From positions 1 to 23,986 of IMG/VR virus record IMGVR_UViG_3300020472_000164: a DNA stretch of 23,986 nt; one strand, written 5' to 3'. The stretch is from a virus. The translations under genes and the position numbers were made by a program. Every line of letters begins with the position of its first letter. Position 1 is the stretch's first letter. This document shows, in pieces, positions 15,151 through 21,287 of this stretch. The notes beneath the pieces are model-generated. The model was given only the letters and a program-made list of their open reading frames with translations, did no database searches and was not told the DNA's origin.

Positions 15151-15156
15151 ATCCTA
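15151..15156 (-). promoter_or_regulatory. TAGGAT -10-like element before portal
   Basis: TAGGAT ends six bases before the portal ATG on the transcribed strand. Same spacing as four other leftward starts. The AGGA part could instead serve as a ribosome binding site at a normal distance, so this copy is ambiguous. Confidence 0.4.
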
Positions 15157-15223
15157 CCCGGAGCCACGACGAGTGCGCGACAGCCGCCGAGGCGGCGCGT
15201 CCGAAACCCACCTATATGTGCGG

Positions 15224-15232
15224 GCTAGTAGC
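15224..15232. promoter_or_regulatory. CTAnTAG palindrome, site 2
   Basis: GCTAGTAGC is a perfect four-plus-four palindrome in the 93-base gap between tailspike and portal. On the minus strand it lies within CTACTAGCCCGC, a 12-base string found again on the plus strand at 21172-21183. Confidence 0.45.
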
Positions 15233-15236
15233 GTTG

Positions 15237-15245
15237 GCTAGTAAG
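15237..15245. promoter_or_regulatory. CTAnTAG-like site, site 3
   Basis: GCTAGTAAG is a seven-of-nine copy of the palindrome, 13 bases from site 2. It contains the TAG stop codon of the tailspike gene, so part of the match may come from coding needs. Confidence 0.25.
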
Positions 15246-17085
15246 GGGCGGCGTCCCACTCCAACCCATCGAGGTGAACAATCGTGTTACCACCTGTTCC
15301 CGGCGTGAAGTTCCCGACTGCCGTGGTTGTGACGATGCAAACCGACGCTGTGCCGCCAGTGCCCGCGGCGTTCTGTCGGCATTGCACAGAAGGGCGAGCC
15401 CATTCGGGGAGCACGGCAAACCGCTGACCCGCGACCACCCCACTCGGAGCTGAAACCGCACCCCTCACTTTGACTTTCCTCCCCTCACGGCGGACCTGCG
15501 GCGGGCGGAAGCCTGCCGCCGCGCTGTACGGTGAATCGAGCGTGATGTCGGTCCACCCGTCCACGTCGGGGCCATGTACGTTGAGTGTGCCTCGGGCGTC
15601 GGGAAGTCGCACTCGCGCGACGTTTGCGTCCATGGACATGACGTAGATATCAATGCCCGGTGAGGTGTAGGCGTCGCCGGGGTTCGTGTCATAGACCGCC
15701 CCCTCGGTCGTCGTGACGAGCCCCACACCGTCCTCGATGAAGAGCCCGTAATCCTCGGTTGTGCGATGCGGGTCGATAGAGGCGTTCGCGACTTCGGTAA
15801 CCTTGTTCATGTCGCCGCCAACGAGGAACTCTCCGCGGAAGCGGTCGTTGATTCCGTAGGACTGTTCGTCGGTGCTGTCGACGTAGATGTCGGCGTATCC
15901 GAGGCCGGGTGTGATCGAACCGTCCGCAGCGTTGAATGCCAGCTGACCATTGTTCATCGCCTGAGCCTGCACGTATCCGGTGATGAACTGGTCGAACCAG
16001 ATTCCGTGGGAGCCGTTGAACGATGCGACGAGGCCGACGTGGTTGTGGCGTTGCACGTTGTTGAACTCGACACCGATGCCGCCATTCCACTTCGCAACGA
16101 CATTGACGGTGTGGCACTCGGACTGATCCGACCACCATCCCCTCCCGCCGTTGTGATGCAGGTAGACGTTGGTGAGGAAAATCTGCCGATTGCGCTTCGA
16201 GGCCACGAGACCGTCTCCGACGCAATCGTGAATCTCAACGTTCGTGATGTGCGACGGTCGGGTGAACACGCCGTCCTCACCCATGAGCGTCATGCCATTG
16301 GCGCGACCGTTCTTGATGATGACGTTGTCCATGCGGAACTGGTCGCCGACCCACGCTCGAACGAGCGCTGTCGTGCCACCTGTGACCGCTTGCCCCACCT
16401 TGTTCCCGTCGATTGTGAGGTCGCGAATTCCCGCGCGCGGGGTCGGGGTGTTCTCCACACCGTCGTGCTCCAGGTTGATCTGCTGCATCGGGTTCGTGTT
16501 ATCCGGCACCCGAAGCGTCGTCGAAGAGACACCATCACCGACAATCTCCACGTTGCCTGGGATGAACACACGATCGTCGAGGCAGTTGAACACGCCACGG
16601 CCGAGGCGAAGCGACCCACCGCCGAGCGCGCTGAGGGCGTCCATCGTGGACTGCAACACCGCCGCGCTGGTCATGAACGAAGGCCCGAAGTAGGCGATCG
16701 CGGTAGCCGCAATAGTGGCGCTTAGTTGGTCCGGGAAGCTCGTCGAACCGTCTGCGCCGAGCATCTTCCCGAGGCGACGGGAGAGCACGCTCTCGGGGTC
16801 TTCGGCTTCCTCGTACTGCGCATCGGTGAAGTGAGGCCGCGGGATCGGGTCGCCGCCCTCGACGGCGTAGACGAGGTTCTGTCGGAGGAGATCGTAATAC
16901 TCGCTGAGCGTGACGGTGATAACCTCATCGGGCTCCTGAACCGTGCGAATGTTGATCGTCTGTTCGGCCACGCCCTCAATCCCCTCACCGGTATAGAGCA
17001 ACCCTGCCGCTTCGAGATAGCGGTACTCGCCGTCCGAGACTTCGAGCCAGACGCCGGGCTGCATGGTCGTCTGTACGAGCGGCAT
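15238..17085 (-). CDS. Tailspike/fibre with beta-helix (615 aa)
   Basis: The ATG at 17083-17085 is preferred; a GTG six codons upstream is also possible. The N-terminus carries two tandem copies of a small module (residues about 3-35 and 43-76) related to the 45-residue protein coded at 7339-7476. Residues about 125-480 read like a pectate-lyase type right-handed beta-helix, with GGGSLRLGRGVFNCLDDRVFIPGNVEIVGDG and repeated N/H/G turns (NVEIHDCVGDGLVAS, NVYLHHNGGRGW, NVVAKWNGGIGV, GLVASFNGSHGI). The end (from about 530) is a beta domain with RREGRKVKVRGAVSAP and FAVLPEWARPSV, like receptor-binding tip domains of actinophages. It may bind and cut a surface polysaccharide. The location between terminase and portal is unusual. 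Confidence 0.8.
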   Translation of the reverse strand: MPLVQTTMQPGVWLEVSDGEYRYLEAAGLLYTGEGIEGVAEQTINIRTVQEPDEVITVTLSEYYDLLRQNLVYAVEGGDPIPRPHFTDAQYEEAEDPESVLSRRLGKMLGADGSTSFPDQLSATIAATAIAYFGPSFMTSAAVLQSTMDALSALGGGSLRLGRGVFNCLDDRVFIPGNVEIVGDGVSSTTLRVPDNTNPMQQINLEHDGVENTPTPRAGIRDLTIDGNKVGQAVTGGTTALVRAWVGDQFRMDNVIIKNGRANGMTLMGEDGVFTRPSHITNVEIHDCVGDGLVASKRNRQIFLTNVYLHHNGGRGWWSDQSECHTVNVVAKWNGGIGVEFNNVQRHNHVGLVASFNGSHGIWFDQFITGYVQAQAMNNGQLAFNAADGSITPGLGYADIYVDSTDEQSYGINDRFRGEFLVGGDMNKVTEVANASIDPHRTTEDYGLFIEDGVGLVTTTEGAVYDTNPGDAYTSPGIDIYVMSMDANVARVRLPDARGTLNVHGPDVDGWTDITLDSPYSAAAGFRPPQVRREGRKVKVRGAVSAPSGVVAGQRFAVLPEWARPSVQCRQNAAGTGGTASVCIVTTTAVGNFTPGTGGNTIVHLDGLEWDAAPY

Positions 17086-17091
17086 GGCGGC

Positions 17092-17097
17092 ATCGTA
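17092..17097 (-). promoter_or_regulatory. TACGAT -10-like element before tailspike
   Basis: TACGAT ends exactly six bases before the tailspike ATG on the transcribed strand; no ribosome site is present. The palindrome site 4 lies ten bases upstream. Confidence 0.45.
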
Positions 17098-17107
17098 CCG
17101 CACCGCG

Positions 17108-17116
17108 GCTAGTACG
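17108..17116. promoter_or_regulatory. CTAnTAG-like site, site 4
   Basis: GCTAGTACG is a seven-of-nine copy. It includes the TAG stop of the large terminase (TAC TAG), so some of the match is constrained by coding. It sits ten bases upstream of the -10-like element of the tailspike gene. Confidence 0.25.
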
Positions 17117-18662
17117 CCACGGACTCGGCGCCCGCGCGCGCCCGCTTCCCGCGCGACAAGAAGTAGCGCACGCCGGCGCCGACGGCGTCGACCCGGTCAT
17201 CGTGCGGCGCGCGCGGGAAGGCGACCATCTCGCCCTCAGCGTCGCGCACGCCGGGCGCGTTCCGCACGTGAGCGACGCGCCCGCGCTGATAGTGGTCGAG
17301 CGCGTCGGCGGCGCGAACCTGTTTCGGTGCACTCACCGTGTACGTCTTCACGCGGAACGGCAGGCCGTGGAGAATACGCGACCAGAGCTCGCCGCCTTGA
17401 TTCGTCTCGACGATGACGAGCACCGCGTGCCCGCGCGCGAGAGCACGCTCGGCGGACGCGAGCACCTTGAGTCGCACGTCATCGGGCGGGAGGCGCAGCG
17501 CCGTTGCCTCATAGACGACGCACTTGCCGGCCTCGCGCGACCAGCCGACCGCGGCGATAGCGGTCGCGTCGCTCGACTCCTTGCTCGTCACGGCCGGGTC
17601 GACGGAGATCACTTCGTGCGTGATGAGCGGGAGAAGCGGTGCGGCGGGCAGGCGCTCGAAGTCGTCTATCTGCCAGTAGTCACCGTCCGCGCCAAGCGGG
17701 TCGTTGGCGTAGTTCTTCGCGTACTGGCGCGTTCGTTCGATCGACTCAAGGAATGCGAGCGGCCACTTTTCGGGCCAGACCGAGCGGCGCATGCCGCCAT
17801 CGTCAACGACGATCGGGAGATGATGCCGTGCGACGATGCGCTCGACGAGTACCCAGCGGTTACCCTCGTCGCCTTCGCCCTCGTCGACCTCGCCACGGTT
17901 CGCCTTCACGATCTGGTGGACGATCGAGCCCTGCATCGTGACGGTGCCGACGAGAATGACGTGCGCGTAGATGTTCAGTGGGAGGATCGCTTCGCGCAGC
18001 GTGGCGAGACGCTTGCGCGCGAGCTCGGCCGAGTAGCGCGCCTCGTGCGGCTCGATGTCGTCGAGGATGATGAGGTCGGGGCGACGATCGCCGACCTTCA
18101 TGCCGAGGTTGGAGGAGTCCATGCCGGCCGCCGCGAAGACGAAGCCCGAGCGCGCGTGATAGAGCGAGACGCGGTCGGCCATGACGGTCCCGCGTCCGCG
18201 CGTCTTCGGCTCAACGAGATCGGGGAAGTCGGAGCGGATGAGCGCGTTCGTGTCGAGCTCGGCTTTGAATGTGGCGAGGTGCGTCTGTGCCTGCGTATCG
18301 GTGTCGGCGAACGCCGCCGCGAAGCGGACGTGACCGTGCGCCGCGGCCCACATCGGCAAGAGGAGGAACCACCACGTGCTCTTCCCCATCTCGCGCGGCG
18401 CCACCTCGGCGCGTCGCGAGGTCATCGGTTCGACCTGCGACGCGCGCCACGCTTTCGCTGTCTCGGCCCATTCCACGTGCACGGCGCTGAGCGAGCGTGT
18501 GCCGTCTGGCGCGGTCAAATGGCGACGGAGGTACAGGAGCGCGAAGAGGAGCGGATCGTCGCGCGTGACGCGGCGACGGTACTCGGAGCGCTCAGCGGGC
18601 GTCGAAAGCTTCGCGAGGCGTTCGAGGTGCGGGCGCACGAGCGCCGCAGGATCGAGCGTCAC
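17109..18662 (-). CDS. terL: Terminase large subunit (517 aa)
   Basis: It begins with GTG overlapping the preceding stop as GTGA (18659-18662). The motor packages DNA into the capsid and cuts it. The ATPase half shows a Walker A-like loop APREMGKST at residues 88-96 and a Walker B strand DLIILDDIE at 196-204, with a coupling motif VGTVT near 248. The RNase H-like nuclease half shows ISVDPAVTSKESSDATAIA (D355), LVIVETNQGG (E419) and HDDRVDAV (D488, D492). The length is usual. The Walker A region is slightly unusual (Arg-Glu-Met before GKS) but is seen in other terminases. It is coupled to the Cys-rich gene upstream. Confidence 0.93.
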   Translation of the reverse strand: MTLDPAALVRPHLERLAKLSTPAERSEYRRRVTRDDPLLFALLYLRRHLTAPDGTRSLSAVHVEWAETAKAWRASQVEPMTSRRAEVAPREMGKSTWWFLLLPMWAAAHGHVRFAAAFADTDTQAQTHLATFKAELDTNALIRSDFPDLVEPKTRGRGTVMADRVSLYHARSGFVFAAAGMDSSNLGMKVGDRRPDLIILDDIEPHEARYSAELARKRLATLREAILPLNIYAHVILVGTVTMQGSIVHQIVKANRGEVDEGEGDEGNRWVLVERIVARHHLPIVVDDGGMRRSVWPEKWPLAFLESIERTRQYAKNYANDPLGADGDYWQIDDFERLPAAPLLPLITHEVISVDPAVTSKESSDATAIAAVGWSREAGKCVVYEATALRLPPDDVRLKVLASAERALARGHAVLVIVETNQGGELWSRILHGLPFRVKTYTVSAPKQVRAADALDHYQRGRVAHVRNAPGVRDAEGEMVAFPRAPHDDRVDAVGAGVRYFLSRGKRARAGAESVAY

Positions 18663-19099
18663 GGCTCGACGTCGGGGATGACGCCATTATCGCCACGCTC
18701 GGCCGCTCGTCTTGCGCGGTGCTCCTCCCACGTCATCCCGCACGTCTTGCAAGCGGGTTCGATGTTGGGAAAGCCGAAGTCGTGCACAAGCTGGCACTCG
18801 CGTCTCGCGGGCCGTTCGACGTCGAACGGTACGGCGACGTCCATCTCCTCGTCGGGGTCGAAGAGGTCGAGATCGGGTTCGGCTTCCGGCGTCCATGTGA
18901 GCGTCATGGCGTGCGGCGTGGCTGGGTAGACGCGCCGCGTCCCGATCCACTCGTGCCGAGGTTCGCGATATCCGCCCGGAATATGCTCACCAAGGTTGAC
19001 GAGTTGATCTTCGTCGTGACCAGCTTCGAGGTCGCACTTCACCTGACCGACGACGCGACCGCCGACCGTGAGCGCTCCGATCGCTCCGCATGTGCTCAT
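18659..19099 (-). CDS. Cys-rich hypothetical protein between terminase genes (146 aa)
   Basis: Starts with ATG overlapping the stop of the probable small terminase (ATGA, 19096-19099) and is itself coupled to the large terminase. The N-terminus holds C4, C22 and H28 (MSTCGAIGALTVGGRVVGQVKCDLEAGHDEDQ), followed by an Asp/Glu-rich centre. Near the C-terminus a second set, HDFGFPNIEPACKTCGMTWEEH, gives CxxC with flanking His. This suggests two small zinc-binding knuckles. Proteins with the N-terminal pattern occur in actinophages as unknowns. Its place between small and large terminase suggests, but does not show, a packaging role. Confidence 0.7.
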   Translation of the reverse strand: MSTCGAIGALTVGGRVVGQVKCDLEAGHDEDQLVNLGEHIPGGYREPRHEWIGTRRVYPATPHAMTLTWTPEAEPDLDLFDPDEEMDVAVPFDVERPARRECQLVHDFGFPNIEPACKTCGMTWEEHRARRAAERGDNGVIPDVEP

Positions 19100-19599
19100 C
19101 GCTTCATCTCCTCGGGGTGTTCGTGTGGGATGCCGGCCTCGTCAAGCATCGCGAAGAGCTCGGCGGTGGCGCCGTCGTGGTGCGTGACGTCGGCCTCGAT
19201 GCGCTGCGCCGCGTCGTCGCCGTGCATCTTCGCCTCGGCGCCGCGCACGTCGAGAAGCACCTTCGCCGCGTGTACGTCGAGCGCGCCGACCTCCGATGCG
19301 CGAGCGATCGAAGACCGGGCGGCGAGCGCGATGATGTCGTATTCGAGTTGGCGGCGCTCGATCCGCTCGTCGCGCGTGCCGACCACGTCACCCTGAGCGG
19401 CGCGATGCGCAGCGACCATGTCTTTCAGCTGCGCGATCGTCACATCGCGACCGATGCCGCCCGCCGATGCGGGGCGAAGCGCCATGCCGCGGATCGAGCG
19501 CCAAGCGTGACCGTCGACGATGCGACGCTCGTACGCCCACGCCTGCTCGTCGGCGACGCGCTGAGCGATGAGCGCGCGGTCTTCGGGGGTGAGGCTCAT
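19096..19599 (-). CDS. terS: Probable terminase small subunit (167 aa)
   Basis: ATG start at 19597-19599. The protein is helical and basic at its beginning. Residues about 22-60 (YERRIVDGHAWRSIRGMALRPASAGGIGRDVTIAQLKDMV) have the shape of a helix-turn-helix as found in small terminases: it would bind the packaging site and feed DNA to the large subunit. The middle (about 70-130: RDERIERRQLEYDIIALAARSS ... VLLDVRGAEAKMHG) fits the helical oligomerisation core. It lies one gene before terL. Similar proteins are labelled as small terminase or as HTH DNA-binding proteins in actinophages; I favour the former at moderate certainty. TAGGAT precedes the ATG by six bases. Confidence 0.6.
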   Translation of the reverse strand: MSLTPEDRALIAQRVADEQAWAYERRIVDGHAWRSIRGMALRPASAGGIGRDVTIAQLKDMVAAHRAAQGDVVGTRDERIERRQLEYDIIALAARSSIARASEVGALDVHAAKVLLDVRGAEAKMHGDDAAQRIEADVTHHDGATAELFAMLDEAGIPHEHPEEMKR

Positions 19600-19605
19600 G
19601 CGCGC

Positions 19606-19611
19606 ATCCTA
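19606..19611 (-). promoter_or_regulatory. TAGGAT -10-like element before the small terminase
   Basis: TAGGAT ends six bases before the ATG on the transcribed strand and overlaps the TAG stop of the gene before. TTGACG lies 20 bases further upstream, too far for a normal -35 spacing. AGGA may alternatively be a ribosome site. Confidence 0.4.
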
Positions 19612-19782
19612 CTCCTCGTGGCTCTCACGACCGTCAAGGCTGTGATGGATGATAACCCAGCCATATGACCCGTCTTCGCGCTTGATTGCCTCCGTCGTCG
19701 GGCCGCAGATGCAGTCGCCGCCCTCGACGTCGTGCTCGACGAGATCGTTCACGGGGTAGACATGCACGTCGTCTTTGCTCAT
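19609..19782 (-). CDS. Small conserved-type protein with a CIC motif (57 aa)
   Basis: ATG at 19780-19782, overlapping the upstream stop as ATGA (19779-19782). The sequence starts MSKDDVHVYPVNDLVEH, continues EGGDCICGPTTE, then DGSYGWVIIHHSLDGRE. This pattern (HV.P..DL..H, C.CGP..E, GW...HHSLDGR) is familiar from many actinophages, where its function is unknown. Cys-x-Cys and three His residues could bind a metal. It is the last gene before the small terminase and shares its transcription direction. I give no functional claim. Confidence 0.8.
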   Translation of the reverse strand: MSKDDVHVYPVNDLVEHDVEGGDCICGPTTEAIKREDGSYGWVIIHHSLDGRESHEE

Positions 19783-19895
19783 CCGATGTGAATCCGAACG
19801 ATGACGAGACATAGCAGAATCAGGCTTCCGAAGTAAACGGCAACGATGATCGGGAGGTCGCCGATCATGCGCGCGATCTTGCTCCATCGGTCCAT
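19779..19895 (-). CDS. Tiny single-span membrane protein (38 aa)
   Basis: The ATG at 19893-19895 has GAGGAGG seven bases upstream, so translation is well supported despite the short length. Residues about 13-35 (LPIIVAVYFGSLILLCLVIVRI) form one membrane span; the N-terminus MDRWSKIARM is basic and should stay in the cytoplasm. The next gene overlaps its stop. It lies in an accessory cluster together with a two-span protein. A holin-like, superinfection-exclusion or host-takeover role would fit but none is shown. Confidence 0.65.
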   Translation of the reverse strand: MDRWSKIARMIGDLPIIVAVYFGSLILLCLVIVRIHIG

Positions 19896-19897
19896 CG

Positions 19898-20086
19898 TCA
19901 CACCTCCTCGTCGTTCATCGCTTCGGCGAGCGTCACGTCGTGCGGATGCAATGCGGCGGCGATGTGCGCCACGAGCCACACCGCCCACGCCGAGACGACG
20001 ACGAGGATGCCGAGCGGGCCGATCTGCGTCGCGACGGCGACGAGCGCGAAGATCGGCACGAGGTAGGCGAGCGTCCAACGGGTCAT
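19898..20086 (-). CDS. Small two-span membrane protein (62 aa)
   Basis: ATG 20084-20086 overlaps the upstream stop as ATGA and has GGGAGG at a suitable distance. Residues about 6-24 (LAYLVPIFALVAVATQIGP) and 30-52 (GILVVVSAWAVWLVAHIAAAL) are two membrane spans with a very short turn, so both ends are on the same side. The end HPHDVTLAEAMNDEEV is acidic. Size and hairpin topology resemble small holins, but the gene is far from the lysin (11712-12545). Could also modify the host membrane. No family recognised. Confidence 0.65.
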   Translation of the reverse strand: MTRWTLAYLVPIFALVAVATQIGPLGILVVVSAWAVWLVAHIAAALHPHDVTLAEAMNDEEV

Positions 20087-20325
20087 CGCTTCGCCTCCCG
20101 CTCGATCCATTCGCCGCGGTCGCCTCGTTGTGCCACGACGTTACCGCCGTCGAGAAGATCGACGACAAACGTGTCGCCCCCACGCCCTCCACTCTCTGAC
20201 CGCTCATTCGCCCAGGCGCTCGCCTCGGCGAAGTCGACAAAGCGCCCGACGACTGTCGCTTCGCAGTCGCCCATTTCGCTGCATTCGAGACATCCAACCT
20301 CGATCGCGACGTAGCGATTGTTCAT
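20083..20325 (-). CDS. Hypothetical protein with a Cys cluster (80 aa)
   Basis: Starts at ATG 20323-20325, overlapping the stop of the preceding gene as ATGA. The beginning NNRYVAIEVGCLECSEMGDCEATVVGRF has C12, C15 and C21 between two beta strands; residues about 30-45 form a helix (FVDFAEASAWANERS), and the end returns to a strand (TFVVDLLDGGNVV). This looks like a compact two-strand/one-helix fold with a CxxC turn. No family is recognised, and the number of Cys residues is one short of a usual zinc site. Confidence 0.65.
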   Translation of the reverse strand: MNNRYVAIEVGCLECSEMGDCEATVVGRFVDFAEASAWANERSESGGRGGDTFVVDLLDGGNVVAQRGDRGEWIEREAKR

Positions 20326-20855
20326 GATTCCTTCACTCTCTGCGCGACAGCCGTCACGCCGATGCTGACGCCACGCGGTGACGCGACGATGGACAGGTGG
20401 TAGGCGTCGAGGCCGAGCGTGCGATGCTTCGCCTTCCCGACGCGCGCTCCCTCGTCGATAGCGACGGTACGGCGATCCTCGATCATCGCGTAACGATGGC
20501 GCCGTTCGTGCCACGTTCCGACGCCGGCCCCCCCGCGCACCCATGACGCACGGAACGCCTCGTCGCCGCGAATGCCCTCGACGACGCAACGGTCGGCAAG
20601 CTCGACGAGGTTCGTCCGCCAGCCGCGCGCATCGGCGTCGGCGAGAAGGCGACGAGCTCCCGCCGTCACGACGTCACCCTCGAGAGGCTCGACGTGCGGA
20701 CGCCCATGGTCGGTGACGATCCTCGCCACCTCGCGCCGCATCCGGTCCTCGTACGCGACGCGACGGTGGGCGATGTGGGCATCCTCCGCCTCAGGCGTGA
20801 GCGCGTGAAGCGGTGTCGGCTTCGCGAGACCCGGCGCGGTTAGGTAACTGCTCAT
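20322..20855 (-). CDS. First leftward gene, hypothetical (177 aa)
   Basis: It is the first gene of the leftward block. The ATG at 20853-20855 has no ribosome site but has TAAAAT six bases before it. Residues about 22-50 form a charged helix (EDAHIAHRRVAYEDRMRREVARIV), and about 62-90 another (VTAGARRLLADADARGWRTNLVELAD). The second half (from 110) is basic with Trp/His-rich parts (GTWHERRHRYAMIEDRRTVAID) and the end reads like beta strands (YHLSIVASPRGVSIGVTAVA). A DNA- or RNA-binding role is possible from the charge, but no known fold is evident. It should be expressed from the divergent control region. Confidence 0.65.
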   Translation of the reverse strand: MSSYLTAPGLAKPTPLHALTPEAEDAHIAHRRVAYEDRMRREVARIVTDHGRPHVEPLEGDVVTAGARRLLADADARGWRTNLVELADRCVVEGIRGDEAFRASWVRGGAGVGTWHERRHRYAMIEDRRTVAIDEGARVGKAKHRTLGLDAYHLSIVASPRGVSIGVTAVAQRVKES

Positions 20856-20861
20856 GGCTCG

Positions 20862-20867
20862 ATTTTA
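20862..20867 (-). promoter_or_regulatory. TAAAAT -10 element for the leftward block
   Basis: TAAAAT on the transcribed strand, six bases before the first ATG, with TGTGA in front. It gives a leaderless or nearly leaderless mRNA. No convincing -35 was found. The palindrome site 5 lies five bases upstream of it. Confidence 0.55.
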
Positions 20868-20872
20868 TCACA

Positions 20873-20881
20873 CCTATTAGC
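20873..20881. promoter_or_regulatory. CTAnTAG palindrome, site 5
   Basis: CCTATTAGC, eight of nine positions of GCTAnTAGC, five bases upstream of the leftward -10 element. With two flanking bases it reads CACCTATTAGC, differing at one position from the sequence in the rightward promoter spacer. Confidence 0.45.
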
Positions 20882-20914
20882 ACTCTGGTAGCTGTGGGCT
20901 TATCTGCGCCGAGC

Positions 20915-21013
20915 GCGACGGATAGTGGACGGTTCCGCGCTTATGTTGCGGCGACGGTTCGGATAGCGAGCGGCGCCGCCGCTCAGGCGACGGTTTACCG
21001 CTCTGCGGCGACG
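20915..21013 (+). repeat. Degenerate GCGACG repeats
   Basis: GCGACG starts at 20915, 20951, 20987 and 21008, so the first three are each 36 bases apart. GACGGTT occurs at 20928, 20953 and 20989. GGATAG follows two of the units. The repeats are short and the units between them differ, so they may be iterons, operators, or chance in G/C-rich DNA. Confidence 0.3.
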
Positions 21014-21118
21014 CGTTTAGAGATGTGTTTACGATGTTGTTGCTTTTCTTGAAACTCATGGTGCGCGTGCGGGCGTAGGAGACTCAACAGTGAAAGTGAC
21101 AACTCGCAAACACATCGC

Positions 21119-21136
21119 GAACCGACGTGAACCGAC
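21119..21136 (+). repeat. Direct repeat GAACCGAC, ten bases apart
   Basis: GAACCGAC at 21119-21126 and 21129-21136, one helical turn apart and 25 bases upstream of the rightward -35 element. The reverse complement core CGGTTC occurs at 20930 and 20955. The place is right for an activator or repressor site. Confidence 0.35.
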
Positions 21137-21160
21137 CTCGGCCCGTGGACAACCCCCCGC

Positions 21161-21189
21161 TTGACACGCACCTACTAGCCCGCTACCGT
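21161..21189 (+). promoter_or_regulatory. Rightward promoter TTGACA-17-TACCGT
   Basis: The -35 is a perfect TTGACA (21161-21166), the spacer is 17 bases, and the -10 is TACCGT (21184-21189). Transcription should begin near 21196 and read the four plus-strand genes after a leader of about 130 bases. The spacer contains the palindrome CCTACTAGC. Confidence 0.75.
21171..21179. promoter_or_regulatory. CTAnTAG palindrome, site 6, inside the promoter
   Basis: CCTACTAGC lies wholly between the -35 and -10 elements of the rightward promoter. A protein bound here would block RNA polymerase. It shares a 12-base string with site 2. Confidence 0.5.
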
Positions 21190-21235
21190 CGAGAGCGCGC
21201 GGGCAGCGCCTTTCGAGTTGCTGACACTCTCGAAG

Positions 21236-21287
21236 GCTCGCCCCGCCGCCGAGATCGGGGAGGCATCTCCGTAGCGGCGGGGCGAGC
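21236..21287 (+). promoter_or_regulatory. Leader hairpin with a 14-bp stem
   Basis: 21236-21249 pairs perfectly with 21274-21287 (14 pairs, nearly all G-C), enclosing a 24-base loop that can form a further short GGAG/CTCC stem. It is between the rightward promoter and the first gene. A weaker inverted repeat (TTCGAG/CTCGAA) precedes it. No T run follows. It may act as an attenuator, an mRNA stabiliser or a small RNA end. Confidence 0.55.

Noticed and set aside
17202-18929. Plus-strand frame of 575 codons opposite the large terminase
   Set aside because: Same explanation: a shadow of biased third positions in terL. It spans the ends of two real genes and shows no family features.
20877-21059. 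A 60-codon minus-strand frame in the control region
   Set aside because: It has no ribosome site or -10-like element before its ATG, lower G+C in third positions than its neighbours, a low-complexity Ser/Pro/Arg sequence, and it overlaps the repeats and palindrome; more likely noncoding.
21050-21075. TTGAAA as a second rightward -35 element
   Set aside because: No -10-like hexamer occurs at 16-19 bases downstream; the TTGACA promoter at 21161 is far better.
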